Assembly: GCF_001548095.1 (NCBI RefSeq)
Contig: NZ_AP014815.1
Span: 3,037,656 to 3,101,655 of the forward strand
Length of the DNA: 64,000 nucleotides
Direction of reading: 5' to 3'
Source: Geminocystis sp. NIES-3708
Lineage (GTDB): Bacteria; Cyanobacteriota; Cyanobacteriia; Cyanobacteriales; Cyanobacteriaceae
A program made the position numbers and the translations under genes. The notes under the pieces were generated by a model, which saw nothing but the letters and a program-made list of their open reading frames with translations, searched no databases and was not told the origin of the DNA. Positions 47,015 to 57,234 of this stretch are shown piece by piece. Numbering within the stretch: position 1 is the stretch's first letter; every line of letters begins with the position of its first letter.

Positions 47015-47641
47015 TTATCTAACACCCAGAAATTTATGAGTTTGCAGACTTAAACGCCATTGGGGATGATTGAGAATATAATCAAAAATCAGCTCTTGAC
47101 TATCAGGATTTTCCCACTGGGGTTGTAAATATTTGGGAATATTAATAGGCAGTTTTTGTGCTTCAGATTCTGCCCACATTAAATCATTTTGATCATTAAT
47201 TACTATTTTTAATTCACTAACCTGATTATAAATACTTTCATGGGGTTTTTTATAAGGTTTAGGAGAAAAAGTCACCCAATCAAATTCTCCAGAAAATATA
47301 TGAGATCCTGAAGTTTCTAAATGAGTTTTATAGCCTAAATTTTTAAGACTTTTTGTCAGAGGAAACAGATCATGTAATAAAGGTTCACCACCAGTAATAA
47401 TGATATGTTGAGTATTAATATTAGTTAAATTATTTATTATTTTTTCTAGTGTTAAGAAAGGATATTTTTTCATAGACCAAGTTTCTTTTTGATCACACCA
47501 AGGACAATAAACATCACATCCTGCCAAACGAATAAAAAAAGAATTTTCTCCACTCCAAAAACCTTCACCTTGTATAGAATGAAACATTTCGACAATGAAG
47601 TATTGATGCTCTAAGTTTGTTTTATTATTGATTAATAACAT
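47015..47641 (-). CDS. queE: 7-carboxy-7-deazaguanine synthase
   Basis: QueE is a radical-SAM enzyme of queuosine synthesis. The 208-residue protein has the CX3CX2C cluster motif (GCDVYCPWCDQKETW) and the opening FHSIQGEGFWSGENSFFIRLAG. The GGEPLL motif binds SAM. Length and motifs fit the short QueE group. Other queuosine genes are not seen nearby. The ATG start lies in an AT-rich gap before ftsY, in the same direction. Confidence 0.95.
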   Translation of the reverse strand: MLLINNKTNLEHQYFIVEMFHSIQGEGFWSGENSFFIRLAGCDVYCPWCDQKETWSMKKYPFLTLEKIINNLTNINTQHIIITGGEPLLHDLFPLTKSLKNLGYKTHLETSGSHIFSGEFDWVTFSPKPYKKPHESIYNQVSELKIVINDQNDLMWAESEAQKLPINIPKYLQPQWENPDSQELIFDYILNHPQWRLSLQTHKFLGVR

Positions 47642-47871
47642 TTATTTTATAGTTTGTAAAACATTAATTAATAGAAAGATTGTTAATTTATTATCGTGGA
47701 ATATATCAAAAAAAATTTGATTTCTACCTATAAATAAGCTAGCACGCACTTAAGTATAATGGTGGAAGTAGGCACTCTTGCAACGAATAAGATTTCTTAA
47801 AATTTTTTACCAAATTTAAAAGATGCAATTTGAATACGTTTTAGCTTAACTTATTAAGGATAAAATGAAAA

Positions 47872-49290
47872 TTATGCAGATAATAAAGCCTCCACAAATT
47901 CATAGCTAGAAAAAGGGCGTAAATCTTCAATTCCCTCTCCTGCACCAATAAAGCGTATGGGTAAATTTAATTGTTGAGACACGGCAAGGGCAACACCACC
48001 TTTAGCCGTGCCGTCTAATTTTGTTAAGACAACTCCCGTTAATTGTGCTGATTCAGAGAATACTTGAGCTTGTCTGAGTCCGTTTTGTCCTAAAGTGGCA
48101 TCTAGCACTAATAATGATTCGATATGAGCATTTTCTGCTTTTTTATCTATAATTCGGCGAATTTTGGCTAATTCTTCCATTAAATTCTTTTTATTTTGTA
48201 ATCTTCCTGCGGTATCAACTAACAATAAATTAGCATTTCGTGCGATCGCCGCATTAATACCATCAAAAACAACAGCCGCAGGATCGGTATTTTGTCCTTG
48301 ATTAGAGATTACAGGAGTATTGGTTCTTTCACCCCAAACCTTTACCTGTTCAACAGCCGCGGCTCGAAAGGTGTCAGCGGCGGCAATAACACATTTATAA
48401 CCTGATGTTTGTGCTAAGTGAGCTAATTTGCCAATAGTCGTGGTTTTTCCAGCACCGTTTACCCCTGTTAAAAGCCAGATGTTAAGTTTTCCTTCCACCG
48501 GCTCAAATTGAGTCTTGGTAAATTTTTTGAGGGGCTCATCTAATACTTTTTGTAAAATTTGCTTCAAATAGGCGATCGCTTCTTCTGGGGGTAAAGCTTC
48601 CTCTTTAAGTTTATTTTGTAGAGTATTGATAATATAATCAGTGGCTTCGATACCTACATCAGCACTTAACAACATCGCCTCAATTTCCATTACCGCCTCT
48701 TGATTGAGAGGTCCTTGTCCGACAACAGATTTCAACTGATTGATTAAGTTACGACGAGTTTTACCTAAACCTTGACGTAGTTTTTTGAGCCAAATAAACT
48801 CATCTTCTGACACATCATCGGCTGAACGTCCTTGAGAGGCTAAAACTTGAGCAGACCAAAGAAAATCTTCGTCTAGCTCTTTTTCAAACTCAATAGCAGT
48901 CTCTTTTAATACCTCTAGTCGATCAGATTTTTGCAACCAAGCAGGGATATTTTCTTCAACTTCGTCAATTTCTTCAACTATTTCTTTTTCATCGATAGCG
49001 ACAGTAACATCTTGATCAATTAATGTTTCTGACTCAATATTATCTAATTCTTCTGCTACAAATTCAGGGGTTATTTCTTGTTTACTAATTACCTCTTGTT
49101 GCTGTTTTTGTTTTTGAATGTTAGCAAATGCTGCCTTTGCCCATTCTAATGATTGTTGATCAGCTACAGAAGTATTTGTATTTTGTTCTTCTGTTTTTGT
49201 CTGTTCCACTGTTGAATAATTTTCTACCACAGGAGATGTTGTTTGTTTTTCTTCTTTATTATCTTTATTACGACGAAACCAATTAAACAT
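47872..49290 (-). CDS. ftsY: Signal recognition particle receptor FtsY
   Basis: FtsY is the SRP receptor GTPase that delivers nascent membrane proteins to the translocon. The 472-residue protein has a long acidic N-terminal A domain (about 1-150), an N domain, and the G domain with GVNGAGKTTTIGKLA, DTFRAAAVEQ, LLVDTAGR, and TKLDGTAKGG. The acidic tail is typical. It is downstream of lysC on the same strand, separated by 118 bases. Confidence 0.97.
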   Translation of the reverse strand: MFNWFRRNKDNKEEKQTTSPVVENYSTVEQTKTEEQNTNTSVADQQSLEWAKAAFANIQKQKQQQEVISKQEITPEFVAEELDNIESETLIDQDVTVAIDEKEIVEEIDEVEENIPAWLQKSDRLEVLKETAIEFEKELDEDFLWSAQVLASQGRSADDVSEDEFIWLKKLRQGLGKTRRNLINQLKSVVGQGPLNQEAVMEIEAMLLSADVGIEATDYIINTLQNKLKEEALPPEEAIAYLKQILQKVLDEPLKKFTKTQFEPVEGKLNIWLLTGVNGAGKTTTIGKLAHLAQTSGYKCVIAAADTFRAAAVEQVKVWGERTNTPVISNQGQNTDPAAVVFDGINAAIARNANLLLVDTAGRLQNKKNLMEELAKIRRIIDKKAENAHIESLLVLDATLGQNGLRQAQVFSESAQLTGVVLTKLDGTAKGGVALAVSQQLNLPIRFIGAGEGIEDLRPFSSYEFVEALLSA

Positions 49291-49408
49291 AAAAATTATA
49301 ATTACTATACTCTAAATATTTCTTACTTTATCTTATTTTCTCAACAGACTAGGGTAATGATGAATAATTCAACAAACTTTATCATGTTGTGTTCATTAAT
49401 CAATGATC

Positions 49409-51214
49409 TTATCCCTCTTTTGATGGTACTTCTAAGGTGGTATCACCGCTCAAACCAAAGGCTTCATGAACAGCTTTTAAGGCTTGAATACCTTGACTTT
49501 CAGAGACAACACAACTAATTTTAATTTCAGAAGTCGTAATCATATAAATATTTATATGTTCCTGTGCTAATGCTTCAAAAAACTTCGCGGCAACCCCCGG
49601 AGAACCAATCATTCCTGAACCCACTATACTTACTTTAGCGATATTTTCATCGACAACTATTTCTCTAAATTGAATGTCTGATTGTAGTTTATAAAGAGCA
49701 TTTCTCGCTAGTTGTGCATCTTGTTGTGCAACGGTAAAGGCAATATCTCTCATAGGAATACCATCTACTAAACGGCATCTTTGAGATTGAATAATCATAT
49801 CAACGCTGATATTTTCCTCTGCTAATATTGCAAAGATTTTCGCCGCCATACCGGGTATATCAGGAACAAATAAAATCGCTAATTGAGCTTGATTTTGATC
49901 TAGGGCAACTCCTCTTACTGGTACTAAGTTTGTACTAGATCCTGTTTGTTCTTGTAAAATACTAGAACTATCAATCTCAAAAGCCTCACATAAAGCGGCG
50001 ATCGCCTGATCACATTCATCTTGATCAACAATACAACTAACCTTAACTTCTGAGGTAGAAATCATTTGGATATTAACACGGGCGGAAGCTAAAGATTGAA
50101 ACATTTTCGCTGCAATACCCGGTCTTCCAATCATACCTGCTCCAGCGATAGCAATTTTAGCAATTTTTTTCTCTACTAAAATGTCTGTATTTCCATTTTC
50201 ATCTAATATAGGTGCGATCGCCATCGCTACGGATTCGGCATGAGGTAAAACACCTTTAACGACTGTAAAAGCAATATCATTACTATTTCCTTCGTGAATG
50301 GATTGAATAATTAAGTCCACATCAACGTTTTGACGGGCAATTTCCCCAAACAGTTTTGCCGCAATCCCGGGGCGATCGGCGACCCTTAGAAGAGCAATTT
50401 TCGCTTGATCTGAATCAAATTGAACGGCATCAACTGCTTTAGTAATTTCTAACCCAACAAGAGATCTACTTTGATTAGGGGGAGAAATAACTTTAGTACC
50501 GACATCATTAGTCCAACTAGATTTTACCACTAAGGGCATACCAAAATTACGAGCAATTTCCACGGCACGAGGATGTAATACTTTTGCCCCCAAACTAGCT
50601 AATTCCAGCATTTCATCACTGGTAATTTCCGTCATTAATTTCGCTGAAGGTACGATACGAGGATCTGTCGTTAAAATACCAGGCACATCAGTATATATTT
50701 CACAACAATCTGCTTGAAGGGCAACAGCTAAAGCGACAGCAGAAGTATCAGAGCCACCTCTACCTAAGGTAGTAATTTCTAAGTTTTCTGAATTAGTGAT
50801 CCCTTGAAATCCAGCGACGACAACGACTTTACCTTCTGCTAATTCTCCATTAATACGATCAGATTTAATTTCTAAAATTCGTGCCTTACTATAATTTGCT
50901 TCTGTGACGATGCCGACTTGTGCACCTGTTAAAGAAATGGCGGCTTGTCCGATTTCCTGTAGCGCCATACTTAACAAAGAAATAGAAACTTGTTCCCCAG
51001 TAGAAAGTAACATATCCATTTCTCGACGACTGGGATTCGTAGAAATTTCCTGGGCTAATTTTACCAAGCCATCAGTAGTTTTCCCCATAGCCGAAACTAC
51101 TACTACCACTTGATTTCCTTCTTTGACAGTACGAGAAATTCTTTGACTAACGGATTTAATCCGATCCGTTGAACCTACTGAGCTACCACCATACTTTTGG
51201 ACAATTAGCGCCAT
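49409..51214 (-). CDS. lysC: Aspartate kinase with four ACT domains
   Basis: This enzyme phosphorylates aspartate at the head of the Lys/Thr/Met pathway. The 601-residue protein starts [20 protein letters not shown] and has a kinase domain (about 1-240; [13 protein letters not shown]) followed by four ACT domains in two pairs ([65 protein letters not shown]). The doubled ACT set is usual in cyanobacteria. An upstream in-frame ATG at 51268 would add 18 residues not found in the family. Confidence 0.95.
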   Translation of the reverse strand: MALIVQKYGGSSVGSTDRIKSVSQRISRTVKEGNQVVVVVSAMGKTTDGLVKLAQEISTNPSRREMDMLLSTGEQVSISLLSMALQEIGQAAISLTGAQVGIVTEANYSKARILEIKSDRINGELAEGKVVVVAGFQGITNSENLEITTLGRGGSDTSAVALAVALQADCCEIYTDVPGILTTDPRIVPSAKLMTEITSDEMLELASLGAKVLHPRAVEIARNFGMPLVVKSSWTNDVGTKVISPPNQSRSLVGLEITKAVDAVQFDSDQAKIALLRVADRPGIAAKLFGEIARQNVDVDLIIQSIHEGNSNDIAFTVVKGVLPHAESVAMAIAPILDENGNTDILVEKKIAKIAIAGAGMIGRPGIAAKMFQSLASARVNIQMISTSEVKVSCIVDQDECDQAIAALCEAFEIDSSSILQEQTGSSTNLVPVRGVALDQNQAQLAILFVPDIPGMAAKIFAILAEENISVDMIIQSQRCRLVDGIPMRDIAFTVAQQDAQLARNALYKLQSDIQFREIVVDENIAKVSIVGSGMIGSPGVAAKFFEALAQEHINIYMITTSEIKISCVVSESQGIQALKAVHEAFGLSGDTTLEVPSKEG

Positions 51215-51375
51215 GTTTTGAGATTTTATGATAACAATTTCCTGATTAATAGTAACAAAATTTGCCACCTTAGAACAATAAACTTGGATAAATAATAGTC
51301 AAAGAAATTGATTAGGGGTAGAAGATAATAAGACTGTTACAATAGACATAGCGAAATCTAAATTAATGGCAATTC

Positions 51376-51780
51376 ATGAATGTTTTTTCTTCTGCTAAAC
51401 CGATTAAATCGACCGAAAATAAAAATGATTTAATTCTTTGTAAACCTCATCAAATTGAACCAGAATTAATTGAGACGTGTAAGACTCAAATTTTAGCCAG
51501 TGATAAAGCTCAAAAAATGGCAGAGTTTTTCAGTTTATTAGGGGATTCTAACCGTTTGAGAATACTCTCAGTATTGGCACAACAGGAGTTATGCGTGTGT
51601 GATTTAGCGGCAACTTTAGACATGAGCGAATCAGCAGTATCTCATCAACTGCGAACCTTAAAGGTTATGCGTTTAGTCGGTTATCAAAAAAGAGGCAGAA
51701 AAGTTTTTTACCATCTTTTAGATCATCACGTTTTAGAATTATATCGTTCTGTAGCTGAACATCTTGATGAAACTGACTAA
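51376..51780 (+). CDS. smtB: SmtB/ZiaR-type zinc-sensing ArsR repressor
   Basis: The 134-residue repressor has a winged helix (DMSESAVSHQLRTLKVMRLV) with both zinc-site sets: the alpha-5 site D116, H118, H129, E132 in the exact SmtB spacing, and C73/C75 (ELCVCDL) near the alpha-3N site as in ZiaR. Zinc binding would release it from DNA. The usual arrangement is divergent from its target; here the metallothionein gene lies downstream and convergent. The SmtB-type operator is found before that gene. Confidence 0.92.
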   Translation: MNVFSSAKPIKSTENKNDLILCKPHQIEPELIETCKTQILASDKAQKMAEFFSLLGDSNRLRILSVLAQQELCVCDLAATLDMSESAVSHQLRTLKVMRLVGYQKRGRKVFYHLLDHHVLELYRSVAEHLDETD

Positions 51781-51835
51781 AGGTTTAATTGATTTAACCA
51801 AAGATAATTTTTTTGCAAATCATGGCAATTCTTAG

Positions 51836-51854
51836 GGGTGAATTGGTTTCACCC
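51836..51854. terminator. Hairpin between convergent smtB and metallothionein genes
   Basis: GGGTGAA pairs with TTCACCC (7 bp, 5-base loop). T tracts are weak, so termination is possible but not certain. Confidence 0.4.
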
Positions 51855-51957
51855 AAATCATGGTAATTAATAACATTTACTCAAATTAGAATGAGTAGGG
51901 TTTGCTGAATAAGTAGAAAGTTATTTAAAATCAAATTCATCACACCCTAAACAGAAA

Positions 51958-52131
51958 TTATTTATGACATCCACAACCATTATGAGAACAACCTTCTCCG
52001 TTTTGATGTCCCTGTGCACAAGCCGTAGAACAGAAATACTGCCCGTCTTTTTCTAACGCACTACTAATATCAACAATACACAAGCATGAAGGACAAGCAC
52101 ATTTCATTTGGGTAACTGTTGCTGTAGTCAT
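51958..52131 (-). CDS. smtA: SmtA-type metallothionein
   Basis: The gene encodes 57 residues that bind zinc and cadmium in a Cys/His cluster. The ligands are C11, C13, C16, C18, C34, C38, C48, C53 and C55 with H42, H50 and H56, in the same order and near-identical spacing as SmtA of Synechococcus (segments MKCACPSCLC and YFCSTACAQGH). AGGAG lies about 10 bases before the ATG, and a -10 and SmtB-type operator lie upstream. Confidence 0.93.
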   Translation of the reverse strand: MTTATVTQMKCACPSCLCIVDISSALEKDGQYFCSTACAQGHQNGEGCSHNGCGCHK

Positions 52132-52188
52132 AGGATTTTTCTCCTTAAAATTTTATTTTGATCTGTGAAAAATTATTTAGATACTTTT

Positions 52189-52194
52189 ATTATA
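52189..52194 (-). promoter_or_regulatory. -10 element of smtA
   Basis: The minus strand reads TATAAT, 57 bases upstream of the smtA start. The -35-like TGAACA overlaps the operator with an 18-bp spacer. Confidence 0.65.
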
Positions 52195-52204
52195 CACAAA
52201 AACA

Positions 52205-52218
52205 TGAATATATGTTCA
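52205..52218 (-). promoter_or_regulatory. SmtB-type operator TGAA-N6-TTCA
   Basis: TGAA-TATATG-TTCA matches the TGAA-N6-TTCA core shared by the operators of Synechococcus smtA, as I recall them. It overlaps the presumed -35, so repressor binding would block polymerase. Confidence 0.75.
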
Positions 52219-52369
52219 GGTATTAAGTTTTATGATCAAAAGATGTCTGATGATGAGAACTTTATTTTGACTGCATTGTGCATCCTTGTGATGATAGGAT
52301 TATTTAGGTTGGCTTCTTCAACCAATTATATTACTGAGTATGTCAATGATTCGTTGTTAATAGTTTTAG

Positions 52370-53269
52370 ATGAAAATAAATACTTTGACTGTCAACAGAA
52401 AATCTTGGTTTCGGGCTTTATTTAGGCTCAATACTTCGATTTTACCCGATGTTTGGGAAAAATCATTGTTTTTTGGTTTCTTTACTTTTGTGATTTATAT
52501 TCTCAACCATTTTGGTTTACCTTTAAATAAATCTTCTTTAACTAGCTTAATTCCAACTATTGTCTTAAGTTTATTATTAGTATTTCGCACTAATTCCGCT
52601 AATGAACGTTTTTGGGAAGGCAGAAAGTTATGGGGTATGATAATTAATACCCTCAGAAATCTGACATGGCAAATTTGGATTAATGTTAAAGAGGTTGATG
52701 CTGATGATAGACAAAGAAAAATTGCTACTCTTAAGCTATTAACCGTCTTTGCTATCTCAACTAAAAATCATTTACGAGGAGAGGGTATAAATGACGAAGT
52801 CAAACCTTTGTTATCTTTGAATCAATATCATCATCTACAAACCAGTCAACATATACCTTTACAAATAGCAGCTTATTTAGGAGAATATTTGAGGGAAGAA
52901 TATCAACGCCATAATCTTGATCGTTATCAATTAATAGCGATGCAACAATTAATTAATATCTTAATCGATATGGTCGGAGGTTGTGAAAGAATTTTAAAAA
53001 CTCCTATTCCTCATTCCTATAATATTCATCTTCAACAATTTTTATTTTTTTATTGTCTATTATTGCCTTTTCAATCCATTGAAGCGTTAAGATGGATTAG
53101 TATTCCTTTTGTAGCAATTGTTAGTTATGTTTTATATGGTATTGAAGCCATTGCTAATGAAATTGAAAATCCTTTTGGTCTGGATGAAAATGATTTACCA
53201 TTAGATCAAATATGTCAAAATATTAATCAAAATATTCAGGATTTTATTCTTAATCAAGATCGAGAATAA
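52370..53269 (+). CDS. Bestrophin-family membrane channel
   Basis: The 299-residue protein matches the bestrophin-like family (UPF0187) by SLLLVFRTNSANERFWEGRKLWG and by four membrane-associated segments. Bestrophins form anion channels; cyanobacterial and algal members are linked to chloride or bicarbonate flow and thylakoid proton-motive-force tuning. That role is inferred. It precedes sppA by 61 bases and may share its transcript. Confidence 0.88.
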   Translation: MKINTLTVNRKSWFRALFRLNTSILPDVWEKSLFFGFFTFVIYILNHFGLPLNKSSLTSLIPTIVLSLLLVFRTNSANERFWEGRKLWGMIINTLRNLTWQIWINVKEVDADDRQRKIATLKLLTVFAISTKNHLRGEGINDEVKPLLSLNQYHHLQTSQHIPLQIAAYLGEYLREEYQRHNLDRYQLIAMQQLINILIDMVGGCERILKTPIPHSYNIHLQQFLFFYCLLLPFQSIEALRWISIPFVAIVSYVLYGIEAIANEIENPFGLDENDLPLDQICQNINQNIQDFILNQDRE

Positions 53270-53330
53270 TCAATAATTAATGATTAATGATGAACAATTA
53301 ATGCTGAATAGATTTTAAATAATAACTATA

Positions 53331-55118
53331 ATGAAACAATTTTTTAAACAAACTTTAGCTAGTTTTGTCGGTAGTTTAGCTGGATTATTTTTCTTTTTCG
53401 CCTTAAGTGGAGGCGGATTATTAATTTTTATTTTAGCTTTATTATTATCAAATAATAATCCAAAAATTGAAAATCAATCTGTATTAGTTTTTAATCTTAA
53501 TACTCAAATTAATGATTATCAGTCTGGTACTGATTTATCCTCAATTTTAAGTGAAAATAATCAAACTTTAACGTTGAGGGAAGTAACTACTGCCATCAAT
53601 AAAGCGGCGAAAGATAATCGTATTAAAGCTTTATACTTAGACGGAAGTAGGGGAAATATTACTGCTGGTTATGCTAATTTAACGGAAATTAGAAATGCTT
53701 TAGAAAATTTTAAAGCTAGTGGAAAAAAAATCATTGCTTATAATGTTTCTCATAATGAAGCAGATTACTTTTTAACTTCTATTGCTAGTGAAATTAATTT
53801 GAATCCCATTGGTGAATTAGAGATGAATGGTTTTGCCTCTTCTCAATTATTTTTTGCTTCAGCTTTAAAAAAATATGGCATTGGTGCTCAAGTAATTCGA
53901 GTAGGAAAATTTAAGTCTGCTGTCGAGCCTTTTTCTCTTGATAATTATAGTAAAGAAAGTGAAGCTCAAACTACAGAATTAATAAAGGATTTATGGGATT
54001 CTTATTTGGAAAATATTACAAAAAATCGTCCTTTAAAAACAGGAGAAATTAATAATATTGCTGATAATAAAGGTATTTTATTGGCACAACAAGCACAGGA
54101 TTTAAAATTAGTTGATAAATTGCGTTATCAAGATGAAATTATTACTCAATTAAAAGATATTACTAATACAAAAAATCAAGATTCTTTTCGAGAAATTACT
54201 ATTCAAGATTATTTAGCGGCTAATCCTGCTGATGATATTAATAGTAATAATCAAATTGCAATTCTTTATCTTGAAGGTTCTATTGTTGATGGTGAAGGTA
54301 GAATTGGTGAAATAGGAAGTCAGCGTTTTGTGGCGGAAATTAGAAAAATTCGTCAAGATAAAAATATAAAAGGCGTTATTGCAAGGATAAACAGCCCCGG
54401 AGGAAGTGCTATTGCCTCAGAATTAATTTTAAGAGAATTACAATTGACGGCGAAGAAAAAACCTTTAGTTATTTCGATGGGAAATGTTGCCGCATCGGGT
54501 GGTTATTGGATAGCTACCGCAGGAGAAAGAATTTTTGCTAGTAATAATACTATTACAGGTTCGATTGGTGTACTTAGTATTTTATTCAATGTAGAAAAAA
54601 TTGCTCAAGATAATGGTATTAATAATGGCGTAATCAAAACTAATGAATTTGCGAATCTTGGTAATGGTTTTAATGCTAAAAATGAAGCTGAATTAAATAT
54701 TTTTCAGCAAAATGTAGATCACATTTATGAGTTGTTTTTAGAAAGAGTTTCTACAGCAAGAAATTTACCCATTTCTAAAGTAGCAGAAATTGCACAAGGT
54801 AGAGTTTGGTCAGGAAAATCAGCTCAAAAAATTGGTTTAGTTGATGAAATTGGTGGATTAGATAAATCTATCGAATATTTAACTGAAAAACTCCAATTAA
54901 ATAATAACTATCAAGTAGTATCTTTTCCTGAACAAATAACTTGGGAAGGACAATTATTGAATAGATTAAGTAATAGTCAAATAAATAGTAATTTTAGTGA
55001 TAAAGAAAAATTAGCTCAAATAATTTGGGAATTAAATACCGAATTACAATTAACTAATATTATTGAAAATCCAAATCAAATTTATACCATTTTACCCTTT
55101 AAATTAAATATTAAATAA
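53331..55118 (+). CDS. sppA: Signal peptide peptidase SppA (protease IV)
   Basis: SppA degrades signal peptides after their release; in cyanobacteria it is linked to light acclimation and phycobilisome turnover. The 595-residue long form has an N-terminal membrane helix (about 13-45) and tandem S49 domains. The Lys general base is K195 (FKSAVEPF) and the Ser nucleophile is S389 (VAASGGYW). It ends exactly one base before the stop of the convergent metF gene. Confidence 0.96.
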   Translation: MKQFFKQTLASFVGSLAGLFFFFALSGGGLLIFILALLLSNNNPKIENQSVLVFNLNTQINDYQSGTDLSSILSENNQTLTLREVTTAINKAAKDNRIKALYLDGSRGNITAGYANLTEIRNALENFKASGKKIIAYNVSHNEADYFLTSIASEINLNPIGELEMNGFASSQLFFASALKKYGIGAQVIRVGKFKSAVEPFSLDNYSKESEAQTTELIKDLWDSYLENITKNRPLKTGEINNIADNKGILLAQQAQDLKLVDKLRYQDEIITQLKDITNTKNQDSFREITIQDYLAANPADDINSNNQIAILYLEGSIVDGEGRIGEIGSQRFVAEIRKIRQDKNIKGVIARINSPGGSAIASELILRELQLTAKKKPLVISMGNVAASGGYWIATAGERIFASNNTITGSIGVLSILFNVEKIAQDNGINNGVIKTNEFANLGNGFNAKNEAELNIFQQNVDHIYELFLERVSTARNLPISKVAEIAQGRVWSGKSAQKIGLVDEIGGLDKSIEYLTEKLQLNNNYQVVSFPEQITWEGQLLNRLSNSQINSNFSDKEKLAQIIWELNTELQLTNIIENPNQIYTILPFKLNIK

Positions 55119-56012
55119 TTAAGAATTAGAAATAGCTTTTATTTGTGCTAAATCTAATATTTCTGGGATTAAATCCTCTTTTTTAACTGCCATTAAATGC
55201 ACTCCTTGACAAATATTTTTTGCTAATTTTATTTGCTCGGCGGCAATTTTTATTCCTTCTTCTAGAGGTTTTTCAGCTTTTTCTAGTCTTTTAATTATGG
55301 TTTCTGGTATGTTAACTCCTGGCACATTTTTATTAATAAATAACGCATTTTTTGCACTTTTTAATAAGAATATTCCCGCTAAAATTGGGCGATCGCATCC
55401 TATCGCAACTTGATTCATAAACAGATCTAATTTATCAAAATCAGTGATTAATTGACTTTGAAAAAACTTCGCTCCTGCTAATAATTTAGCTTCAAAACGA
55501 CGCTGTAATCCTGACCAGCTATTAGATTGAGGATCAACGGCAGCACCAGCAAACAAGTCTAAATTACCATCAGTTAAAGGCTTATTATTAATATCAAAAC
55601 CTTTATTTAATTGCTCAATTAACTGTAATAATCGAACAGATTCAAGCTCAAAAACTGCTTTAGATTTGGGATGATCTCCTGCCTTTAAAGGATCACCCGT
55701 TAAAGCTAAAATGTTTCTAATTCCTAAAGCATAAGCACCCATTAAATCGGCTTGTAAAGCAATAGCATTTCTATCTCTACCAGTTACCTGACAAATCGGC
55801 TCAATTCCCCTTTGTAAAAGTAAATAACAAGCGGCGATAGATGACATTCTCAAAACAGCACGACTACCATCAGTAATATTAACCGCATGAACACGATTTT
55901 TTAATAATTCTGCCACCTCTAACATTCTTTGAGGATTGCCACCTTTTGGCGGTGTTACCTCGGCTGTGATTAAAAACTCTTTATTGGCGATCGCCTTTTG
56001 AAAATGATTCAT
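55119..56012 (-). CDS. metF: Methylenetetrahydrofolate reductase
   Basis: This flavoprotein reduces methylenetetrahydrofolate to methyltetrahydrofolate for methionine synthesis. The 297-residue protein has the opening ITAEVTPPKGGNP (catalytic Glu) and the TGDPLKAGDHP motif that binds FAD and NADH. It has the single TIM-barrel domain. The ATG start is 95 bases upstream of the trpS end, same strand. Confidence 0.93.
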   Translation of the reverse strand: MNHFQKAIANKEFLITAEVTPPKGGNPQRMLEVAELLKNRVHAVNITDGSRAVLRMSSIAACYLLLQRGIEPICQVTGRDRNAIALQADLMGAYALGIRNILALTGDPLKAGDHPKSKAVFELESVRLLQLIEQLNKGFDINNKPLTDGNLDLFAGAAVDPQSNSWSGLQRRFEAKLLAGAKFFQSQLITDFDKLDLFMNQVAIGCDRPILAGIFLLKSAKNALFINKNVPGVNIPETIIKRLEKAEKPLEEGIKIAAEQIKLAKNICQGVHLMAVKKEDLIPEILDLAQIKAISNS

Positions 56013-56107
56013 TATGTTTTTGTTAAAGAGAAGTAATAATTAGGAGAGACTAGAAGACTAAGAGACTGGGAGATAATTATTAATTTTGCCCATTACCCTT
56101 ATAATTG

Positions 56108-57118
56108 TTAACTGTTAATTACCAAATATCCCAAAGCATTTTTAACTCGTTTTAAGGTTATATTTGCGACATTTTCAGCTTTTTCTTTTCCTTCTTTTAA
56201 CACAGAATCTAAATAAGTTTTATCAGCCATGATTTCCTGATATTTAGTTTGAATAGGAGTTAAAGCATTAATAGTGGCATCGGTTAACAAAGGTTTAAAT
56301 TTACCCCAGCCCATGTCGCTACATTCTAGGGTTACTTCTTCTTTACTTTTACCTGTTAAAATACCATATAATCCTAATAAATTATTACATTCAGGGCGAT
56401 CATCTGCAAAATTTAAGCCCATAATGGGATCAGTTTTACATTTTTTGATCTTTTTCTTAATATCATCAGGAGTATCTAATAAACTAATTCTACTTAACTC
56501 CGAAGGATCAGATTTAGACATTTTTTTGGTGCCATCAGCAAGACTCATTATTCTTGCACCTTCTTTTCTGATTAAAGGATCTGGTATTTTAAATATAGGT
56601 TTATCTTCAGCAGCAAATTTATCGTTAACACGAATAGCAATATCTCTAGTTAATTCTAAATGTTGTTTTTGATCTTCTCCAACGGGTACTTGATCTGCAT
56701 CATATAATAATATATCTGCCGCCATTAAAATAGGATAATCTAATAAACCAACACTAACATTTTCCCCTTGTTTAACGGCTTTTTCCTTAAATTGGATCAT
56801 TCGTTCTAACCAATTAAGAGGCGTAACACAGTTTAATAACCATGCCAATTCACTATGAGCAGTAACATGAGATTGAACAAAAATAGTAGAATATTTCAAA
56901 TCGATACCACAAGCTAAATATAAAGCGGCGATGGTATAAGTGTCTCGTGCTAAAGTAGCAGGATTATGAGGCACTGTAATAGCGTGTAAATCAACGACAC
57001 AGAAAAAATTATCATAGTCAGGTTGCAATTCAACCCAGTTACGAATAGCACCTAAATAATTGCCGATATGTAAATTTCCTGTGGGTTGTACTCCTGATAA
57101 TACACGCTTTTTGGTCAT
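56108..57118 (-). CDS. trpS: Tryptophanyl-tRNA synthetase
   Basis: This class I aminoacyl-tRNA synthetase has the HIGH-type motif GNLHIGNYLGA and KMSKSDPSE near the middle. The 336-residue length is typical for bacterial TrpRS. It activates tryptophan and charges tRNA-Trp. ATG start. It lies between metF and the NtcB-like gene in a leftward row. Confidence 0.97.
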   Translation of the reverse strand: MTKKRVLSGVQPTGNLHIGNYLGAIRNWVELQPDYDNFFCVVDLHAITVPHNPATLARDTYTIAALYLACGIDLKYSTIFVQSHVTAHSELAWLLNCVTPLNWLERMIQFKEKAVKQGENVSVGLLDYPILMAADILLYDADQVPVGEDQKQHLELTRDIAIRVNDKFAAEDKPIFKIPDPLIRKEGARIMSLADGTKKMSKSDPSELSRISLLDTPDDIKKKIKKCKTDPIMGLNFADDRPECNNLLGLYGILTGKSKEEVTLECSDMGWGKFKPLLTDATINALTPIQTKYQEIMADKTYLDSVLKEGKEKAENVANITLKRVKNALGYLVINS

Positions 57119-57234
57119 TTTTTTGGTTAAAAGTTATTTAAGTGAATGTAGAAACACTATGAATTCCATGGGAAATTATAGCATTTAAGTTACCAAATTT
57201 TACTGATCACTCATTACTCACTCATTATTAATTA

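Noticed and set aside
47642-47871. Possible RNA gene between queE and ftsY, because of a TATAAT near 47756
   Set aside because: No hairpin terminator or known RNA family pattern was seen.
51371-51380. ATTCATGAAT palindrome at the smtB start as a second SmtB operator
   Set aside because: It has no 6-base spacer between TTCA and TGAA and half-site order is reversed relative to the known operator; it overlaps the start codon.
52165-52425. 86-codon plus-strand frame before bestrophin with a hydrophobic stretch
   Set aside because: It runs through the smtA promoter and operator on the other strand and overlaps the bestrophin start. No support as a gene.
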